A stretch of 10,937 bases of DNA from Prevotellaceae bacterium. Its GTDB lineage: Bacteria > Bacteroidota > Bacteroidia > Bacteroidales > UBA932. Where the stretch lies: assembly GCA_031259935.1 (NCBI GenBank), contig JAIRKV010000099.1, positions 1 to 10,937 of the forward strand, written 5' to 3'. The first letter of the stretch is position 1; each line of letters opens with the position of its first letter. Under the pieces are notes generated by a model. That model was not told the origin of the DNA and searched no databases. It worked only from the letters and a program-made list of their open reading frames with translations. The position numbers were made by a program, and so were the translations under genes. Below, one piece after another: positions 1 through 7,442 of this stretch.

Positions 1-260
1 AATAATATTCTGTTTTGTATTCTTTCCATAAATTCGGCATAACCGCTTGCCATTGCATATTCAAATGATATTCCTTTGCCATTAGCGCCTATATCGGATT
101 TGTCCAGATTATGATTACCAATGATAGCACGGCAGGAATGTATTTTATTGGTTTCTATGTGCCTGTCTTTCAACAGTATGCCAATGTCCGCAAGAATGGA
201 TTGAATATTGTGTACTGTCTGTTCGGGTAAAAGGCTTTTGTATTTTTTGTAATTTTTCAT
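1..260 (-). CDS. YcaO-domain protein, N-terminal 86 residues (partial, runs off left edge)
   Basis: Reading the minus strand from the ATG at 258-260 gives 86 codons without a stop up to the window edge. Residues 57-83 contain the YcaO nucleotide-binding signature: an IGANGKG stretch (57-63), then a helix AMASGYAEFMERIQN (69-83) of the form A-x-AS-x-x-x-E-x-x-ER. In the family this ExxER helix supplies Mg-ATP ligands (here E76, E79). YcaO enzymes activate a peptide backbone amide with ATP to make azolines, thioamides or macroamidines in RiPPs; a few, such as those affecting ribosomal protein S12, act on larger proteins. The motif comes only about 57 residues from the start, so no E1-like partner domain is fused at the N-terminus. 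The start is preceded by no Shine-Dalgarno sequence and overlaps the stop of a 22-codon ORF as ATGA. It lies downstream of two ABC transporter pairs, a GLPGLI protein and an outer-membrane protein on the same strand. The family call is firm; the substrate and the catalytic C-terminal part are not visible. Confidence 0.88.
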   Translation of the reverse strand, partial: MKNYKKYKSLLPEQTVHNIQSILADIGILLKDRHIETNKIHSCRAIIGNHNLDKSDIGANGKGISFEYAMASGYAEFMERIQNRIL

Positions 261-325
261 TCGTATATAATTTTAAAGTCTTTGAAAATCAATAAAAACG
301 TTTTGTAATAAATTTTCATTTTCAT
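257..325 (-). CDS. micro-ORF of 22 codons overlapping the YcaO start
   Basis: The ATG at 325 opens a 22-codon frame ending in TGA at 257-259. Its stop overlaps the YcaO start as ATGA, and its start overlaps the stop of the 37-codon ORF upstream, again as ATGA. The peptide (begins MKMKIYYKTFLLIFKDFK) is basic, aromatic and hydrophobic, with no Cys, Ser or C-terminal core-like stretch, so it is a poor RiPP substrate. It may be a translational-coupling leader for YcaO or chance. No homology was recognised; the two tetranucleotide overlaps are the only support. Confidence 0.22.
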   Translation of the reverse strand: MKMKIYYKTFLLIFKDFKIIYE

Positions 326-435
326 ATCTGCAGTTTTTTGTAAAGATAACAAATATTCATTATGTTTGATGTGTGATTATTGAAATTAATTGATATTTGC
401 TTATTATCTAATGTTATAGCAGCATATTTTTTCAT
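322..435 (-). CDS. small ORF of 37 codons between outer-membrane protein and YcaO
   Basis: The ATG at 433-435 follows the outer-membrane protein stop by 14 bases and opens a 37-codon frame ending at 322. The product starts MKKYAAITLDNKQIS and its second half is Asn-rich with Thr, Ser and one Cys (HTSNIMNICYLYKK). Position directly before a YcaO gene, small size and Ser/Thr/Cys residues in the C-terminal half would fit a modified-peptide precursor. However, there is no Gly-Gly or other cleavage motif, and a near-consensus promoter element (341-348) lies inside the frame, which argues that this may simply be leader DNA of the YcaO gene. No family was recognised. Confidence 0.3.
   Translation of the reverse strand: MKKYAAITLDNKQISINFNNHTSNIMNICYLYKKLQI
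341..348 (-). promoter_or_regulatory. candidate Bacteroidota -7 element before YcaO
   Basis: The minus strand reads TATCTTTA, one base off TAnnTTTG. Transcription from it would start near 334 and give a leader of roughly 75 bases before the YcaO ATG at 260. No clear TTTG at the -33 position is seen. It would allow YcaO to be expressed separately from the upstream operon. Confidence 0.35.
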
Positions 436-449
436 TGTTATTTTTGATT

Positions 450-3116
450 TTAAATTTTCATATTCAATTTCAACATAATATATCCGGGAATACGGTAAAG
501 ATAATTTTCTACGATAACATTTTCTATATGTGAAATTTCTCTCCAGCGTTTGTCTGACAAATGCAACATATCGCTGCCTGTTAATTCTATTCCGTATTTT
601 TTGTTGAATGTGTATCGAACATTTGCATCACAATAATAAAAATTTTGTGTAATCTTACCGACATTATTAATTTCATATCCAAAAGATGTTGATATATAAA
701 AACTGTTTTTCATAAATGATATTTTTCCTGTATAACGTTGGGCATATTGTTTGTTTGAAATAGTTGTTTTGTAATACGACTGTGAAAAATTTGCATAAAC
801 ATATCCGTTGAAACCTTGCTTGTAACTGCTTTCTATTCCGATATTTGCCGATGGCGAATAACTGCGATATTTTGTTTTGTTGCCATTTATAAAATATGGA
901 TATTTATTTTGTTGATAATTTACTTCTATTTTTAAATTTATCGGAGCAAACAGAAATTTTTTAGAAAAAGATGACATTGCAAAAAACGTTTGTCTTTCAG
1001 GACTTGTAACTGTTTTGATTTCATTGGTCAATCCTGCTCGAAAATAATCTTTTGTCGTTGTATTTTTGTTGCTTTCGTATGATATGTTTGCTATCAACTG
1101 TAAATTCCTGAACTGATTTACGATTATTAATAATGATGATATTCTGTGTTTTACGTAATATAAATCTGTAATATTATTGCCGTACACATAGTTGCTGTAA
1201 TCATTTAAATATATTTTCGAAATCAAATTTCCGACTGATAATGAACTAATATTTTTGCTATAAGAAATTGTCAATCGCTGCGAATGTTCAGGTACAAATG
1301 AAAATTCAATCTGCGGTTCGAAAATGATTTTATTATTATCTGCAAGTATGTTTACATTATCTTTAGATATAATATTTCGCAGAGCGCCGCCAATTTTAAA
1401 TCCAAAAGTTCCCTTATTTTTTATAAATTTTAAGTTTAAACTCTGGTCGAAAAGATTAATAAAAATATTATTTGAGAAATTATCATCCGTAAGTAATTTT
1501 TTATTGAGGGTTGGAATATTTTCGTAAATATGAGATATAAATGCATTATGTGTATAAGATGTTCCAAGTCCTATATGCATAAAATACTGTTTGTTAAACC
1601 TGTATAAATATGAAAAATTCAGTGTCGTATTAACATTTTTTGCTGTGCTTTCCTGTAAACCGTAAAACATATTATCGGTTTCGGTCAAAGGTACCGGCAA
1701 TAAAAGCGAATCTGTTCTGAAATCGTAATATGCAGGACTCGTTTTATATGAAAAACTTGCATTTGCCGTTAAAACATTTTCTTTTATTTTTTTCAGCATT
1801 GTAAAAACATGACTTGTAGTCAATGATTTTTTATTGTTTTTGTCAAATACATAAAAATCAATATTTTTCACATCCGCATTGGATTTTATGAAAGCGTCAT
1901 CAAATTTTCCCTGATAATTATAATTTGTTTTTTCCGAAAAATCGTATGCTAATTTTAAAAACACACTGCCGATGATATTGTGTTTTTTTGTTTTTTCGAT
2001 GTTAAAATAATTTTCATTTGTATCAAAATAAGTATATTTTTTTTCCGTTTCGGCTCTCAATTTCGATAAATTCAAAAGTCCATAAGAATTTATTTTGAGT
2101 TTTTTGCTTGGCTGTGCCGATAAATTTACAGAAGTCAAAGCGTTGATATTGCTGTAAATACTGGAAATATCGGGCTGCAGCAATGCGGTTTCGGTTTCGT
2201 CAAATTCGAACGAAAATATATCGGTATTGTTAATAAATTCGTTTAATCCGCCTTTCATTTTCAGGTAATCCATAAAATCCAAAAGCGATTCGCCTGTATT
2301 GTTTGCCGACAACGTTACAGAACTCATCATTTTAGGGAATAAACTTATAATGTTGTTTTTTGTAGAAAACTTGTCTCTTATGCCACCTGCAATACTTAAA
2401 TTTCCATTTATTTTTCCCCAGAAACTATCATTTACTTTTACATTTACAGCCGTTTTTTCATGCGACTGAAATCCGCTTAAAATACTGTATTCACTGTAAT
2501 TGTTTACAATTTCGACTTTATCGGCTATGCTTGCAGGCAAATTTTGCGTTGCCATCTGTGTATTGTGCGAAAACAGGTCTCTTCCTTCTATAAGAACTGT
2601 TTCTACATTTTTGCCCTGCGCTTTGATTCTGCCTGATTTATCAACTTCAATTCCCGGTAATTTATTCATCATGTCGCCGAGAGTAATTTCAGAGCCATCG
2701 GTATATGCGCGCGGGTCGTAACGAATTGTATCTCCAATAATTTCAAATCCTTTATAATGTGCAGTTATTTTGGCTTCATCGATTTTCACAGCATCTTCTT
2801 TCAAGATAAAATCCGTTTCCAAATCATTATTGCCGAAGAACCATACATTTGTGATTTCTGCCAAATATCCGATACATCTTGCTTCTACTCTGTACTGTCC
2901 GTTCGCTATTCCGATTATCTGATATTTACCTGATTCATCGCTTGATGTATATTTTACAACCGTTGAATCTTTTACCGCTCGCAATATTATTGTGGCGAAT
3001 GAAACAGGATTATTGTTATCATTAATTACTTTGCCTTTCAGACTGTTTGTTTGGGCAAAAACCATGTTTGAACAGCAACAACAAAACATCAATATAACGA
3101 CAATAATTTTTTTCAT
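450..3116 (-). CDS. outer-membrane beta-barrel protein with CarboxypepD_reg-like domain (TonB-receptor-like), 888 aa
   Basis: A signal peptide spans residues 1-21 (MKKIIVVILM core, cleavage after VFA). A carboxypeptidase-regulatory-like domain follows at about 24-105, with the typical LKGKVINDNNNPVSFATI and DESGKYQIIGI strands. A plug-like domain lies at about 126-206, with GDTIRYDP, the LPGIEVD turn and VLIEGRDLF, typical of the Bacteroidota OMP_b-brl_3/TonB-receptor-like group. The remaining ~680 residues alternate aromatic and polar positions as in a barrel. No TonB box is evident, so TonB dependence is unproven. The start at 3116 was chosen because it puts the signal peptide at the N-terminus; an in-frame ATG at 3161 would add 15 polar residues and overlap the previous gene. 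It begins 28 bases after the GLPGLI gene, a pairing common in this phylum. Likely role: moving or binding a ligand at the outer membrane. The signal peptide contains four consecutive Cys (residues 12-15), which is odd. Confidence 0.88.
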   Translation of the reverse strand: MKKIIVVILMFCCCCSNMVFAQTNSLKGKVINDNNNPVSFATIILRAVKDSTVVKYTSSDESGKYQIIGIANGQYRVEARCIGYLAEITNVWFFGNNDLETDFILKEDAVKIDEAKITAHYKGFEIIGDTIRYDPRAYTDGSEITLGDMMNKLPGIEVDKSGRIKAQGKNVETVLIEGRDLFSHNTQMATQNLPASIADKVEIVNNYSEYSILSGFQSHEKTAVNVKVNDSFWGKINGNLSIAGGIRDKFSTKNNIISLFPKMMSSVTLSANNTGESLLDFMDYLKMKGGLNEFINNTDIFSFEFDETETALLQPDISSIYSNINALTSVNLSAQPSKKLKINSYGLLNLSKLRAETEKKYTYFDTNENYFNIEKTKKHNIIGSVFLKLAYDFSEKTNYNYQGKFDDAFIKSNADVKNIDFYVFDKNNKKSLTTSHVFTMLKKIKENVLTANASFSYKTSPAYYDFRTDSLLLPVPLTETDNMFYGLQESTAKNVNTTLNFSYLYRFNKQYFMHIGLGTSYTHNAFISHIYENIPTLNKKLLTDDNFSNNIFINLFDQSLNLKFIKNKGTFGFKIGGALRNIISKDNVNILADNNKIIFEPQIEFSFVPEHSQRLTISYSKNISSLSVGNLISKIYLNDYSNYVYGNNITDLYYVKHRISSLLIIVNQFRNLQLIANISYESNKNTTTKDYFRAGLTNEIKTVTSPERQTFFAMSSFSKKFLFAPINLKIEVNYQQNKYPYFINGNKTKYRSYSPSANIGIESSYKQGFNGYVYANFSQSYYKTTISNKQYAQRYTGKISFMKNSFYISTSFGYEINNVGKITQNFYYCDANVRYTFNKKYGIELTGSDMLHLSDKRWREISHIENVIVENYLYRIPGYIMLKLNMKI

Positions 3117-3144
3117 AAAAATCCTGCTGTTTCTGCGTTGTATT

Positions 3145-3846
3145 TTAGAATTGCAGTGCATTCATACGCTTTTCAACCATTTTTTTGTATTCGTCTTTTG
3201 TTGTTTTAGCGCCTTTTACGGGAGCCTTTATTTCGCAGGATAATTCATCCGACACTTTTATTGCTGTAATTATCGCTTCTTTTCTTATTACTTGCAAAAC
3301 CAAGCCCGACAAACCGGAATAAACAGGACCATCGCTGACAGGTACGTTTTTGCAAAACCATATAACAGTCGAATCGGTTTTTGATGTTGCTTTTGTGCAA
3401 ACATAATTCAGTATTTTTTTTGTTGAATCGGCAATATTCCATTCGTCTGCTTTCAATTCCGATTCAATCAAAAAATCTTTTCCCAAAAAATTTTTCTGTT
3501 GAATTTCTCTCTTTGTTTTATGATTTCTGTAAGTAATATCGTCTCCCATTTGAGCATCCATATCGATTTTCATTCCCATAAATTCAATTTCGTTGCCTTT
3601 GTCAGATTTCATATTTCTGAAAAGGCTTTCGCTGTCGGAATAGCAAAAACAGAATTTTCTTTTGATACCGCTTACGGATTTAACAATATCATCCAGCACG
3701 CTTTGGTCAACGCCTGCAATTTTCATTCTGCTGACGTTTGCGGCGGGTTTAGGCTGAATTTCATAAATAACTTGAACTGTTTGTGCGCCTGCATACGCAA
3801 AGCCTGTCAAACAAAATAATACTGTAGTTAAAATTTTTCTTTTCAT
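3145..3846 (-). CDS. GLPGLI family secreted protein, 233 aa
   Basis: Residues 1-21 form a Sec signal peptide (MKRKILTTVLFCLTGFAYAG, cleavage near A21-Q22), so the mature protein is periplasmic or surface-exposed. The family's defining motif is present in variant form as GPVYSGLSGLVLQV (173-186), with Ser-Gly where the name motif has Pro-Gly. Length is normal for the family. The mature region has five Cys (66, 68, 150, 165, 204), including a CFC pair. GLPGLI proteins are of unknown biochemical function and are often encoded beside TonB-receptor-like proteins, as here, where the partner starts 28 bases downstream. The gene follows ABC ATPase 2 by 24 bases and is most likely co-transcribed with it. 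The basic C-terminal tail (about 210-230, Lys-rich) is predicted helical. Confidence 0.88.
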   Translation of the reverse strand: MKRKILTTVLFCLTGFAYAGAQTVQVIYEIQPKPAANVSRMKIAGVDQSVLDDIVKSVSGIKRKFCFCYSDSESLFRNMKSDKGNEIEFMGMKIDMDAQMGDDITYRNHKTKREIQQKNFLGKDFLIESELKADEWNIADSTKKILNYVCTKATSKTDSTVIWFCKNVPVSDGPVYSGLSGLVLQVIRKEAIITAIKVSDELSCEIKAPVKGAKTTKDEYKKMVEKRMNALQF

Positions 3847-3870
3847 TGTTTTTTATTTTTATAAATTAAT

Positions 3871-4545
3871 TTATTGCAACGCTTTACTGATTAAGTCACT
3901 CACATTGTTTTCTATTGCTTCATAAATTTGCTGTTTCATTTTTTCAAAATCGGATATGTTGTATTTGCGTTTTACTTCACCGCCGTCGATATAAAAAATA
4001 TAATCGCAAATATCGGGCAAAACTTCGATAATATGAGATGTAATGATAACCGTTTTTTTCAATTTTTTTATAACCAATTTAAGAATTTGACTGCTTTCAA
4101 TATCCAGCCCGTTAAACGGTTCATCAAAGATATATATGTTTTTATTCATCTTCAATCCAAACAAAACAGATAATTTCTTTTTCATTCCTGTCGAATAGTT
4201 ATCAATTAACTCGTTCAACGGAATATTAAATAATTTTCCCCATAAATCAGCATCAAAATTTTTATTATTTATCAGGTTGAGATATTCTTTTCCTTTGATA
4301 TATGAATAAAAAAAATTTTCTGTTTCGATATATGCAATATTTTGTTTCGATAATTTTTCGTTGTTTTGTAAAATTGTTCCGGCATCAACTTTTTTTATTC
4401 CGTAAATTGCGTTTAGCAGGGTTGTTTTTCCGGAACCATTGAGTCCGACAATACCGTAAACATTACCTTTTTCAATTTTCATGCTGACGTTTTTAAGTAC
4501 TTTCTTTTTTCCGTACGATACATCTATATTGTCAATCGAAATCAT
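3871..4545 (-). CDS. ABC transporter ATP-binding protein (ATPase 2), 224 aa
   Basis: This is a single ABC nucleotide-binding domain. The Walker A is GLNGSGKTT at 34-42, the signature YSTGMKKKL at 117-125 (canonical LSGGQ diverged as in ABC-2 exporters), the Walker B IYIFDEP at 137-143 followed by the D-loop NGLD, and the H-loop His is H171. The usual Q-loop Gln is replaced by an Ile-Glu-Thr-Glu stretch (73-76), seen in several small exporter ATPases. The N-terminus overlaps the end of the upstream membrane protein by 14 bases, so the two are translationally coupled and probably form one inner-membrane transporter. At 224 aa there is almost no C-terminal extension. Direction (export) is inferred from the ABC-2-type partners and the absence of a binding protein. 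The substrate is unknown; the YcaO product is a reasonable guess. Confidence 0.93.
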   Translation of the reverse strand: MISIDNIDVSYGKKKVLKNVSMKIEKGNVYGIVGLNGSGKTTLLNAIYGIKKVDAGTILQNNEKLSKQNIAYIETENFFYSYIKGKEYLNLINNKNFDADLWGKLFNIPLNELIDNYSTGMKKKLSVLFGLKMNKNIYIFDEPFNGLDIESSQILKLVIKKLKKTVIITSHIIEVLPDICDYIFYIDGGEVKRKYNISDFEKMKQQIYEAIENNVSDLISKALQ

Positions 4546-5479
4546 CCAAATAGAAATTTAAGTTATTGATCGCCTGTTTATAACTGATTATTGCAAACGG
4601 AACAGTAAAAATCAATAATGGTAAAATCAGATTGCTTAACAGAATAAACATAACAATAACAATGTTTGCGCCCGAATATTTTGCAGGTTTGTACGTTGCG
4701 TATTTATTTAAAATTATAACAGAAAAACAAAATATATTTACCGTAAAAAAACAAATTGTTAACAACCACAGTTCGCAATTCAGAATTCCATGCAGAATAA
4801 TAATTGGAGCAATTACTTTAAAATAATTTTTCATGTGTGAAAATAATTTGTTATTAATGAATTTTTTTGCTCCGTATTCGTTTATAACCAGCATATTCAA
4901 AGGTTCATTCGCTTCATAAAAAGATGCAAATATTAATAAAATAATCCATGCAAACACGAGCGAAACATAAGAAATAAACGACAAAGATAAAGCCAATATC
5001 CACAGCAAAAACACAAATAATCCTGCACTTCTTAATCCCGCTATCCATTCAAAATTTTCGTTTTTTGCAAGTCGTGAAAAAAGCGATATTGAGGCAGTTG
5101 AATTTTTACGATGATACATATTTACAGTTGAAATTAAAAACATGCCCGCCAGTGACAATATCAGATAAAACAAATTTGTTGCAAAGACAATAAGGACAAG
5201 TAAAGGCAATGTATAAACAAGATATTCGGTAAAATAAACCAAATACGGATGTTCAAAAACAGCAGCAACAAATTTTTTATCTTTTCGTAATGAATGAATG
5301 GTTGCACTGCAAATATAACATGCCAATATAGATAATTTTTTGTTTTGGCTGAATGCATTATTAAGATATACGGCAAGCAGCAGAACAATTACAAAAAAGA
5401 CTATGATTCTAATTATTCCCAATTCTTTCATTATTCTAATGAATTGCAATAATCTTATATGCAGCAGCGCTTTTAACAT
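4532..5479 (-). CDS. multi-spanning membrane protein, putative ABC permease 2, 315 aa
   Basis: The protein is strongly hydrophobic with about eight or nine predicted membrane segments (roughly 22-40, 80-102, 104-119, 150-168, 170-188, 221-234, 236-256, 272-298). A basic cytoplasmic loop contains HSLRKDKKF (62-70) and a second loop has EANEPLNML (189-197). I recognise no named permease domain from sequence alone. The call as permease rests on its topology, on starting one base after the stop of permease 1, and on its 14-base overlap with ATPase 2. It probably pairs with ATPase 2 for export across the inner membrane. It could alternatively be an accessory or immunity membrane protein of the cluster. 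Confidence 0.72.
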   Translation of the reverse strand: MLKALLHIRLLQFIRIMKELGIIRIIVFFVIVLLLAVYLNNAFSQNKKLSILACYICSATIHSLRKDKKFVAAVFEHPYLVYFTEYLVYTLPLLVLIVFATNLFYLILSLAGMFLISTVNMYHRKNSTASISLFSRLAKNENFEWIAGLRSAGLFVFLLWILALSLSFISYVSLVFAWIILLIFASFYEANEPLNMLVINEYGAKKFINNKLFSHMKNYFKVIAPIIILHGILNCELWLLTICFFTVNIFCFSVIILNKYATYKPAKYSGANIVIVMFILLSNLILPLLIFTVPFAIISYKQAINNLNFYLDDFD

Positions 5480-5480
5480 A

Positions 5481-6245
5481 TTAATGCATTCCTAATTTTC
5501 CATGCTTTTTTGCATAGTTTTCGGCAAATTTAAAACACATAATTCCAATTACAAGATAAACCGTGCTATTGGCAATAATCATTATCATATCAAATATTCC
5601 AAAATCATAATTGATATTTTGTATTATCGACAACGAAACTTTATTTGATGTGCCAAACGGCAGAATATGAAAGAATATTGAGTCCATATTTTTCAGAGAT
5701 AAATATGAAATTCCTGAAAAAAATATAACACTAAAAATAGTAACAATCATACTAACTTGCTTGAAAGCAAGAATAAATGCTCCTGCAATTAAACTGAATC
5801 CCCATATGGACGGAATTCCTAATATAATAATTGGCAATCCTATCAAAAAACCTAACAAATTTGTTTTAATAATCAGAGATATTATGCAGATTATTGAAAA
5901 TGTAGGTATCATATTTAATATGAACGAACTTAATGCTTTAAGAAAAATAATTTTGCAATACCCTCCGCTACTTATATATAATTGTTCTAGTGTTCCCAGT
6001 GTACTATCGCCAATAATGCCTTGCGTTATCGAAGTGAAACTGGTTTGCATTATTAGCCATAAAACCAAAGGACCAAGCACTACAAGTTTACTTTTTCCAT
6101 GTGTTGCTATCGCTATGAAAGTATCTGGAATTAACAATATTCCTAAAAATATAACAGACATAAATATTATGCTCGCAATAGTATTAGCCTTGTATCTCCA
6201 CAAGTATAAAAATTCTTTTCTAAAGATTGTTTTAAGCAGCAACAT
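5481..6245 (-). CDS. ABC-2 type transporter permease 1, 254 aa
   Basis: Six membrane segments are visible (about 23-40, 55-75, 105-127, 131-162, 164-184, 217-240). Between the second and third is the ABC-2 coupling-loop motif GDSTLGTLEQLYIS (79-92), matching the GTLEQLL-type motif of drug, polysaccharide and peptide exporters. The short N-terminal amphipathic stretch FRKEFLYLWRYKAN is also typical of these permeases. It starts 8 bases after ATPase 1 and ends one base before permease 2, so it is embedded in the operon. It most likely forms an exporter with ATPase 1; whether permease 2 joins the same complex is open. The coding DNA looks more AT-rich than the housekeeping genes at the right end of the window. 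Confidence 0.87.
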   Translation of the reverse strand: MLLLKTIFRKEFLYLWRYKANTIASIIFMSVIFLGILLIPDTFIAIATHGKSKLVVLGPLVLWLIMQTSFTSITQGIIGDSTLGTLEQLYISSGGYCKIIFLKALSSFILNMIPTFSIICIISLIIKTNLLGFLIGLPIIILGIPSIWGFSLIAGAFILAFKQVSMIVTIFSVIFFSGISYLSLKNMDSIFFHILPFGTSNKVSLSIIQNINYDFGIFDMIMIIANSTVYLVIGIMCFKFAENYAKKHGKLGMH

Positions 6246-6253
6246 ATAATAAT

Positions 6254-7144
6254 TTATTTTTCTTTTATAAAATTTAAGTAAATAGTTTCAATATCGTTGT
6301 TCATTTTCAATATATCTGTAATATTTACATTTTCATGCTCAAGATAATTCAATACTGTTGATAATCGGATTTGTTCAGTATTTACATATATGCAATTACT
6401 TTTAAATTCAACGCCTGCAAATTCCGTATTTTGCGTTAAACTACAATCAAACGTTATCTTGTATATTTTATTGTTTATGTTTTTCATATCAATATCATGA
6501 ATTTTACCTGATTTTATGAATAAATGCTTTGATGCTATCGTCCGGATAAACTCCAAATCATGCGAAGTAGCCAGTATCAATTTATTTTTCACAAATTCAC
6601 CATGTGAAAAAAACTCTTTCAATTGATTTTTTGATTCTACATCCAAACCTAATGTCGGCTCATCTAAAAATACAATAGGAGTATCAACAACCAAAGTGCA
6701 AATTAATGCCGTTTTTTGTTGCATGCCTCTCGATAAAGTTTCAACCAGACAGTCTTTCTTGTCATATAAGTATAAGGTTTTGAGCAAGTCATTTGCCAAA
6801 TTTTTGATTTTTGAATATTTTATGCCGCGCAAACCCGCAAAAAAACGAATATTCTCCAATGCTGTTAATTTCCAATAGATATTTCTGTTACCTTCAAGCA
6901 CAGCGCTGTAATCTTTATGTGTCAATTTTCGTTTTTTTCCATTACATTCAAGCATAATATTACCGTCAAATGTTATCAGATTTGTACACGATTTTATAAA
7001 TGTTGTTTTCCCCGAACCGTTTTGTCCAAGTAGTCCTACAATCTGGTTATCATTTATTTCAACAGAAATATCGTCGAGCGCTTTAACTGCACCCTTTTTG
7101 CGTGGATAATATTTTGTTAAATTTTTTATAGAAATGGTAGTCAT
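6254..7144 (-). CDS. ABC transporter ATP-binding protein (ATPase 1), 296 aa
   Basis: The nucleotide-binding domain occupies about 1-220: Walker A GQNGSGKTT (40-48), signature LSRGMQQK (137-144), Walker B IVFLDEP (157-163) followed by TLGLD, and H-loop TSHD with H195. The Q-loop position carries Glu in VLEGNRNIYWKLT (82-94), a form known from ABC-2 exporter ATPases of the drug and natural-product type. Residues ~220-296 form a C-terminal extension, as in many such ATPases. I chose the ATG at 7144 over the in-frame ATG at 7165 because the -7 element at 7167-7174 would start transcription near 7160, and because the protein then begins directly with the MTTISIKNLTKYY strand. A longer 303-aa form is possible if transcription comes from the upstream promoter. 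It is the first certain gene of the operon, and permease 1 follows by 8 bases. Confidence 0.93.
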   Translation of the reverse strand: MTTISIKNLTKYYPRKKGAVKALDDISVEINDNQIVGLLGQNGSGKTTFIKSCTNLITFDGNIMLECNGKKRKLTHKDYSAVLEGNRNIYWKLTALENIRFFAGLRGIKYSKIKNLANDLLKTLYLYDKKDCLVETLSRGMQQKTALICTLVVDTPIVFLDEPTLGLDVESKNQLKEFFSHGEFVKNKLILATSHDLEFIRTIASKHLFIKSGKIHDIDMKNINNKIYKITFDCSLTQNTEFAGVEFKSNCIYVNTEQIRLSTVLNYLEHENVNITDILKMNNDIETIYLNFIKEK

Positions 7145-7166
7145 AAATTTTGATTTATTTAACATG

Positions 7167-7174
7167 CAAAATTA
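7167..7174 (-). promoter_or_regulatory. Bacteroidota -7 element before ATPase 1
   Basis: The minus strand reads TAATTTTG followed by C, a perfect match to TAnnTTTG. The predicted start is near 7160, giving a leader of about 15 bases before the ATG at 7144. No clear TTTG is present 19-20 bases upstream. It would drive the ABC, GLPGLI, outer-membrane protein and YcaO genes. Confidence 0.5.
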
Positions 7175-7191
7175 ATAAAAAACAGTTATAT

Positions 7192-7368
7192 TCATATTAT
7201 AAATTGATTAATTTTTAAAATTCTATCCTGTATTTTTGGATGAGTACTGACGCAAAAAGTATATAATGGATGTTTATTGATTTTAATTAACGAATCATCT
7301 TCGATTTTATTTAACAGTGAAATAGTTGTAACAACAATAGATTTTGTATTTTGTAAATCATAATTCAT
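7192..7368 (-). CDS. small ORF, 58 aa, unknown; first position of the ABC/YcaO operon
   Basis: The ATG at 7366-7368 opens a 58-codon frame ending in TGA at 7192-7194. The product begins MNYDLQNTKSIVVTTISLL, has a charged middle (KIEDDSLIKINKHP) and a C-terminal stretch YTFCVSTHPKIQDR with the only Cys. It is small and lies between a good promoter (7443-7450) and the ABC operon, with amino-acid composition like a real soluble peptide. A RiPP precursor fits the size, the place and the C-V-S-T cluster near the C-terminus, but there is no leader cleavage motif and no family I recognise. It might equally be a leader peptide or a chance frame in AT-rich DNA. Confidence 0.42.
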   Translation of the reverse strand: MNYDLQNTKSIVVTTISLLNKIEDDSLIKINKHPLYTFCVSTHPKIQDRILKINQFII

Positions 7369-7442
7369 TTTTACTTAGTTATACAATTAAAAATCGTAAA
7401 GTTTTATTTGTTTGTTCGCAGTTACAGAAAAAACTTTTTTTA

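Noticed and set aside
5761..6249. 162-codon plus-strand frame opposite permease 1
   Set aside because: It is antisense to a gene with clear ABC-2 permease topology; the pattern is a mirror of hydrophobic codons.
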